Assembly: GCA_049582065.1 (NCBI GenBank)
Contig: JBAUTF010000230.1
Location: 1-15,526, forward strand
Reading direction: 5' to 3'
Length of the DNA stretch: 15,526 bases
DNA from: DATKSS01 sp049582065
Lineage (GTDB): Bacteria; Chloroflexota; Dormibacteria; Dormibacterales; Dormibacteraceae
Shown here: positions 12,973 to 15,526 of the stretch, piece after piece
Layout: each line of letters opens with the position of its first letter
Position numbering within the stretch: the first letter of the stretch is position 1
The notes under the pieces: model-generated
What the model saw: the letters and a program-made list of their open reading frames with translations, nothing else
Told to the model about the DNA's origin: nothing
Database searches by the model: none
Program-made: the position numbers and the translations under genes

Positions 12973-15342
12973 TCAGGCCCTGTTGGGTCGGAAGCGCGCG
13001 AAAACGCGACGGAGCATCAACGGCCGCAACGCGCTCCAGGCCTCCATCACCGAGGCGCGCGTCGTCGAAGCTTCGTCGGGAGGGGCGTACGCGGCGACCA
13101 CAAAGCTCGCCGCGAGAGCGCCGACAGGTTCGGCGGCTTCAGGGAACGTTCGCTGCAGCCGCCGGCCGAGCTCCAGGGGAGTCTCGCCCGGCCGGCGTTC
13201 GGCGCCGGCCAGGCTTGCCAGGGACAGCGTGCGCTTCCAGACCGCCATGACCGTGCGCGGCCGCAGGTATCTCGTGGCCGCGGCCAGCAGCAGGAGCACG
13301 ATGGCGAGCAGGATCGCCACCACCTTGGTGAGAGTGCTCGCGTCGGGGATGTGAGCAGCCAGGCTCGAACCCCCGCCCGGCAGACCCCCGCCCTGGTTGG
13401 CGCCCGGGCGTGCCCCGCCGACCAGGCCGACGCCGCCCGATGTGCTCCCACCGGCCGAGACGTCGCATCCGTTGTCACGGACGCACACGTTCTCACCGCT
13501 GGTGCCGCGCGTGATCTGGGTGTAGCCGCCCGAGGCCGGAGTGGGCTCGAAGGCTATCCATCCGAAGGTCGGGAAGTACGACTCGACCCAGGTGTGGGCA
13601 TCATCGCCGTGCACGACCCAGCTGTGCGACGCCTGGTCGTACTGTCCCGGCCCGAAGCCGTTGACCAGCCGGGTTGGAATGCCGAGCGAGCGCAGCATGT
13701 CACCCATCGCCGACGCAAAGAACTCGCAGTAGCCCTGCTTCGAATCGAAGAGGAAATAGTCGATCGGGTCGCGGCCGGCCGGTGTGCGCGGTGGAGTGAG
13801 CGTGTACGTGAAGTTGTCGCGGAGGTAGACCTCAATGGCGGCCGCCTTGTCGTACTGGGTGACCGCACCCGCCTGGTCGACGATCGACTGGGCCAGCGCG
13901 TGGATCCGCGCCAGCACGGCTGGGCTGCGATAGGTCGAGGGCAGCGTGGCGAACTGCCGCACCCAGTCCGGGTACGCCGTCCCCGCCGCCCGCAGCTGCG
14001 CCTCGGTCGCCGTCGAGTACTGCACCGCGACTTTGTACGACCCGCTCGACGTCGGAGGCGACAGGGTGGACAGCCGGTCGATCGACATGAGCTGGCCGAA
14101 CGTGTCGACCTTGAGAGGGACCTGTGACGCGGAGGACTCGCGGTCGACCCACAGGAGCTCGTCCGGATAGAAAAGGATGTTCGCGTTTCCGATCGGCGGG
14201 CGCTGCATCCGGATGTCGAAACCCGCCTCGGCAAGTGCCTGGTAGTCCTCTCCGTAGGTCGGGGACTGGTCTTTGTGGACGGGGACGTTGAGGCCGCTGA
14301 GCCCGGCGTAACGCCATTTACCGGCGTCCGTCACCGTCACGTCGACGCCACGAAAGTATCTCGGACCGGCGTAGGTGCCAACGGTCGTGTACGTGAAAAC
14401 GATGTCTTTCGTGCGGACAAGCGCGCCATCGAGGGGGACATCCGTCGAAAAACCCGTGGTCCCGGTGCCTCCGGATCCGTTGTTGGTGAAGACGCCAGGG
14501 TGGTTCAGGCGCTGCTGGAGCACCGCCCAGCTCGTGAACAGGCTGGATTGGGCGTCGGCCGTACGATCGACGGTGGACAGCGGCGGCAGCATGATTCCAA
14601 GCACGATGAGCGCGGCCATCGCGACCAGGCCGCTCTCCCAGAAATCCCACCTCGCGTCGCCCGTCAGCTTCATGTGCGCGCGGTCGGCGCTGACGATGGA
14701 GCCGGAGTAGTTGCTCCACAGCAACAGCGCCAGTGTCAGCACCAGGATCGCCAGGGTGTAGCCGTTCTGGTCGCCGGGCACGACGTCGTTGAGCAGGTTG
14801 GTGGCGAAAGCCGCGGCGCCAGGGATCAACCCGAGCATCGGCTTCCGCCAGCGCAGGACGCACCAGCTGAGCCACCCGCCGGTGACCCACATCAGAACGC
14901 AGATCAGGAACAGGTATAAAGACGGGTCGGTGCCCGCCGAGCCGTCGGCGATTCGCGACCACCAGATCGTCAGCGGGTGCAGCGAGACCCCCGCCTGTCC
15001 GACGATATCGCCATCCAGGGGGTGCGCCTGGTGGATCGCCGCGGCCGCGCCGTTCCACGCCACGACCGGAGCCAGGATGAGGCCTGCGCCGAGCCCGGCC
15101 GGCCATGGGATGGGCAGCACTGCCAGCATGCCGACCACGACCGCCCCCGCCAGCGCGATCGGAGGTATGACGTCGATCCCGCCGACCCAGCCGGCGGCGG
15201 CCGTCGAGCGCGCGATGGCGAGGGTCAGGAGCAGCACGAGGATCGCCGACCAGAACAACCCGCCCCCCAACGACTCGCGGGCCCGGCCCAGCAGGAGCTC
15301 GCCGCCCAGCTGGATCCGCGCCCTAGGCGATACGGATTGCAT
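12973..15342 (-). CDS. TgpA-like membrane transglutaminase-domain protein
   Basis: A 789-aa membrane protein. Residues 28-254 hold about six or more hydrophobic segments (28-46, 57-77, 85-100, 142-163, 195-210, 236-254). An extracytoplasmic region from about 255 to 670 contains the transglutaminase core, with Cys539 in KQGYCEFFASAM, His583 in DDAHTWVES and an acidic partner Glu599 in FEPTP. A Gly/Ser-rich linker (629-660) leads to a last membrane helix (671-691) and a cytoplasmic tail of about 100 residues like DUF4129. Two cysteines, 620 and 626, could form a disulfide. The family usually sits beside MoxR ATPase and DUF58 proteins, as here with a DUF58 tail overlapping by 20 nt. It may act as a cell-envelope protease or cross-linking enzyme; the substrate is unknown. 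Confidence 0.9.
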   Translation of the reverse strand: MQSVSPRARIQLGGELLLGRARESLGGGLFWSAILVLLLTLAIARSTAAAGWVGGIDVIPPIALAGAVVVGMLAVLPIPWPAGLGAGLILAPVVAWNGAAAAIHQAHPLDGDIVGQAGVSLHPLTIWWSRIADGSAGTDPSLYLFLICVLMWVTGGWLSWCVLRWRKPMLGLIPGAAAFATNLLNDVVPGDQNGYTLAILVLTLALLLWSNYSGSIVSADRAHMKLTGDARWDFWESGLVAMAALIVLGIMLPPLSTVDRTADAQSSLFTSWAVLQQRLNHPGVFTNNGSGGTGTTGFSTDVPLDGALVRTKDIVFTYTTVGTYAGPRYFRGVDVTVTDAGKWRYAGLSGLNVPVHKDQSPTYGEDYQALAEAGFDIRMQRPPIGNANILFYPDELLWVDRESSASQVPLKVDTFGQLMSIDRLSTLSPPTSSGSYKVAVQYSTATEAQLRAAGTAYPDWVRQFATLPSTYRSPAVLARIHALAQSIVDQAGAVTQYDKAAAIEVYLRDNFTYTLTPPRTPAGRDPIDYFLFDSKQGYCEFFASAMGDMLRSLGIPTRLVNGFGPGQYDQASHSWVVHGDDAHTWVESYFPTFGWIAFEPTPASGGYTQITRGTSGENVCVRDNGCDVSAGGSTSGGVGLVGGARPGANQGGGLPGGGSSLAAHIPDASTLTKVVAILLAIVLLLLAAATRYLRPRTVMAVWKRTLSLASLAGAERRPGETPLELGRRLQRTFPEAAEPVGALAASFVVAAYAPPDEASTTRASVMEAWSALRPLMLRRVFARFRPNRA

Positions 15343-15526
15343 CCCTCGTCCTCACGAGACGCGCGAAATCGTCGCCCTTGCGTACGACGTAAAGGTCGAC
15401 GTCCTGGCCGAGGTCGAAGCTGGGGTTCTGGTCCGGGCCGCCGAAGCTCGCCACGTCGAGGTAGAAGACGATCATCGTCGAACGCCGTCCGCGCACCGCC
15501 TGCAGGAGGCGTACCCACGCCGGGTC
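15323..15526 (-). CDS. DUF58 domain protein, C-terminal part only
   Basis: An open frame enters from the right edge and ends at TAG 15323-15325, inside the first 20 nt of the transglutaminase gene. The 67 visible residues include RSTMIVFYLDVASFGGP, QDVDLYVVRKGDDFARLV and the end RDAIRIA. The pattern (a strand with V-x-L-D, then a second strand with Y-V-V-R-K-G-D-D) is like the C-terminal end of DUF58 proteins. These are usually encoded between a MoxR AAA+ ATPase and a TgpA-like protein. The match rests on a short stretch plus position. Another frame over the same bases (15225-15518) is a shadow. Confidence 0.7.
   Translation of the reverse strand, partial: DPAWVRLLQAVRGRRSTMIVFYLDVASFGGPDQNPSFDLGQDVDLYVVRKGDDFARLVRTRDAIRIA

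Noticed and set aside
13351..14127. Plus-strand open frame of 258 codons
   Set aside because: It is antisense to the transglutaminase gene and has the Arg/Val/Asp-rich composition of a shadow frame.
1..15526. CRISPR array, tRNA, rRNA, transposase or prophage genes
   Set aside because: The gaps between genes are short (119 nt at most) and none holds spaced repeats, cloverleaf-like structure or mobile-element coding sequence.

Overview
The window is GC-rich bacterial DNA, densely packed and almost entirely coding on the minus strand. No rRNA, tRNA, CRISPR array or transposase is visible, so the taxon can only be inferred. A K+-independent membrane pyrophosphatase, split HadA/HadB-type hydratases, a DUF58-transglutaminase pair, GTG starts and apparently leaderless genes would fit a soil or subsurface lineage such as Chloroflexota, Dormibacterota or Actinomycetota (low confidence).

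Region 1 (1-8338, minus strand, read from right to left): acylphosphatase, membrane H+-pyrophosphatase (hppA), an unrecognised 109-aa protein, an AlkK/FadD-like acyl-CoA ligase, a benzoate-CoA-ligase-like enzyme, a LeuB-family dehydrogenase, LeuC, and the first codons of LeuD at the left edge. The last four junctions are tight: a GTGA overlap, a 10-nt gap carrying a Shine-Dalgarno, and an ATGA overlap, with one 52-nt gap between the two ligases. The LeuD reading frame resembles LeuD for about 12 codons and then runs into a G/C-homopolymer palindrome.

Region 2 (8339-9148): a short divergent gap of 24 bp separates acylphosphatase from the only plus-strand gene, a CinA-N-domain (COG1058) protein. 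Both genes seem to start at or very near their transcription start, with TANNNT-like hexamers 6 nt before each ATG.

Region 3 (9268-15526, minus strand): the tail of a DUF58 protein, a TgpA-like membrane transglutaminase, then a lipid-metabolism block. The block is a HadA-like and a HadB/MaoC-like hot-dog protein, an acyl-CoA dehydrogenase, an SDR dehydrogenase and a crotonase-type enoyl-CoA hydratase. Most junctions overlap or abut. The exception is a 95-nt gap before the SDR that holds two tandem perfect hairpins.

Functionally, the window combines acyl activation (two CoA ligases), acyl-CoA dehydrogenation, hydration of both stereochemical types (MaoC/hot-dog and crotonase), and an SDR that resembles the (3R)-hydroxyacyl-CoA dehydrogenase domain of MFE-2. 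This could be a split (R)-type beta-oxidation module; no thiolase is present in the window. The other themes are leucine biosynthesis (or a related 2-oxoacid pathway) and pyrophosphate-driven proton pumping. No clearly new defence or mobile system was found. The best leads are the disrupted leuD edge, the unrecognised 109-aa gene, the leaderless divergent promoter, the tandem hairpins and the split MFE-2-like module.
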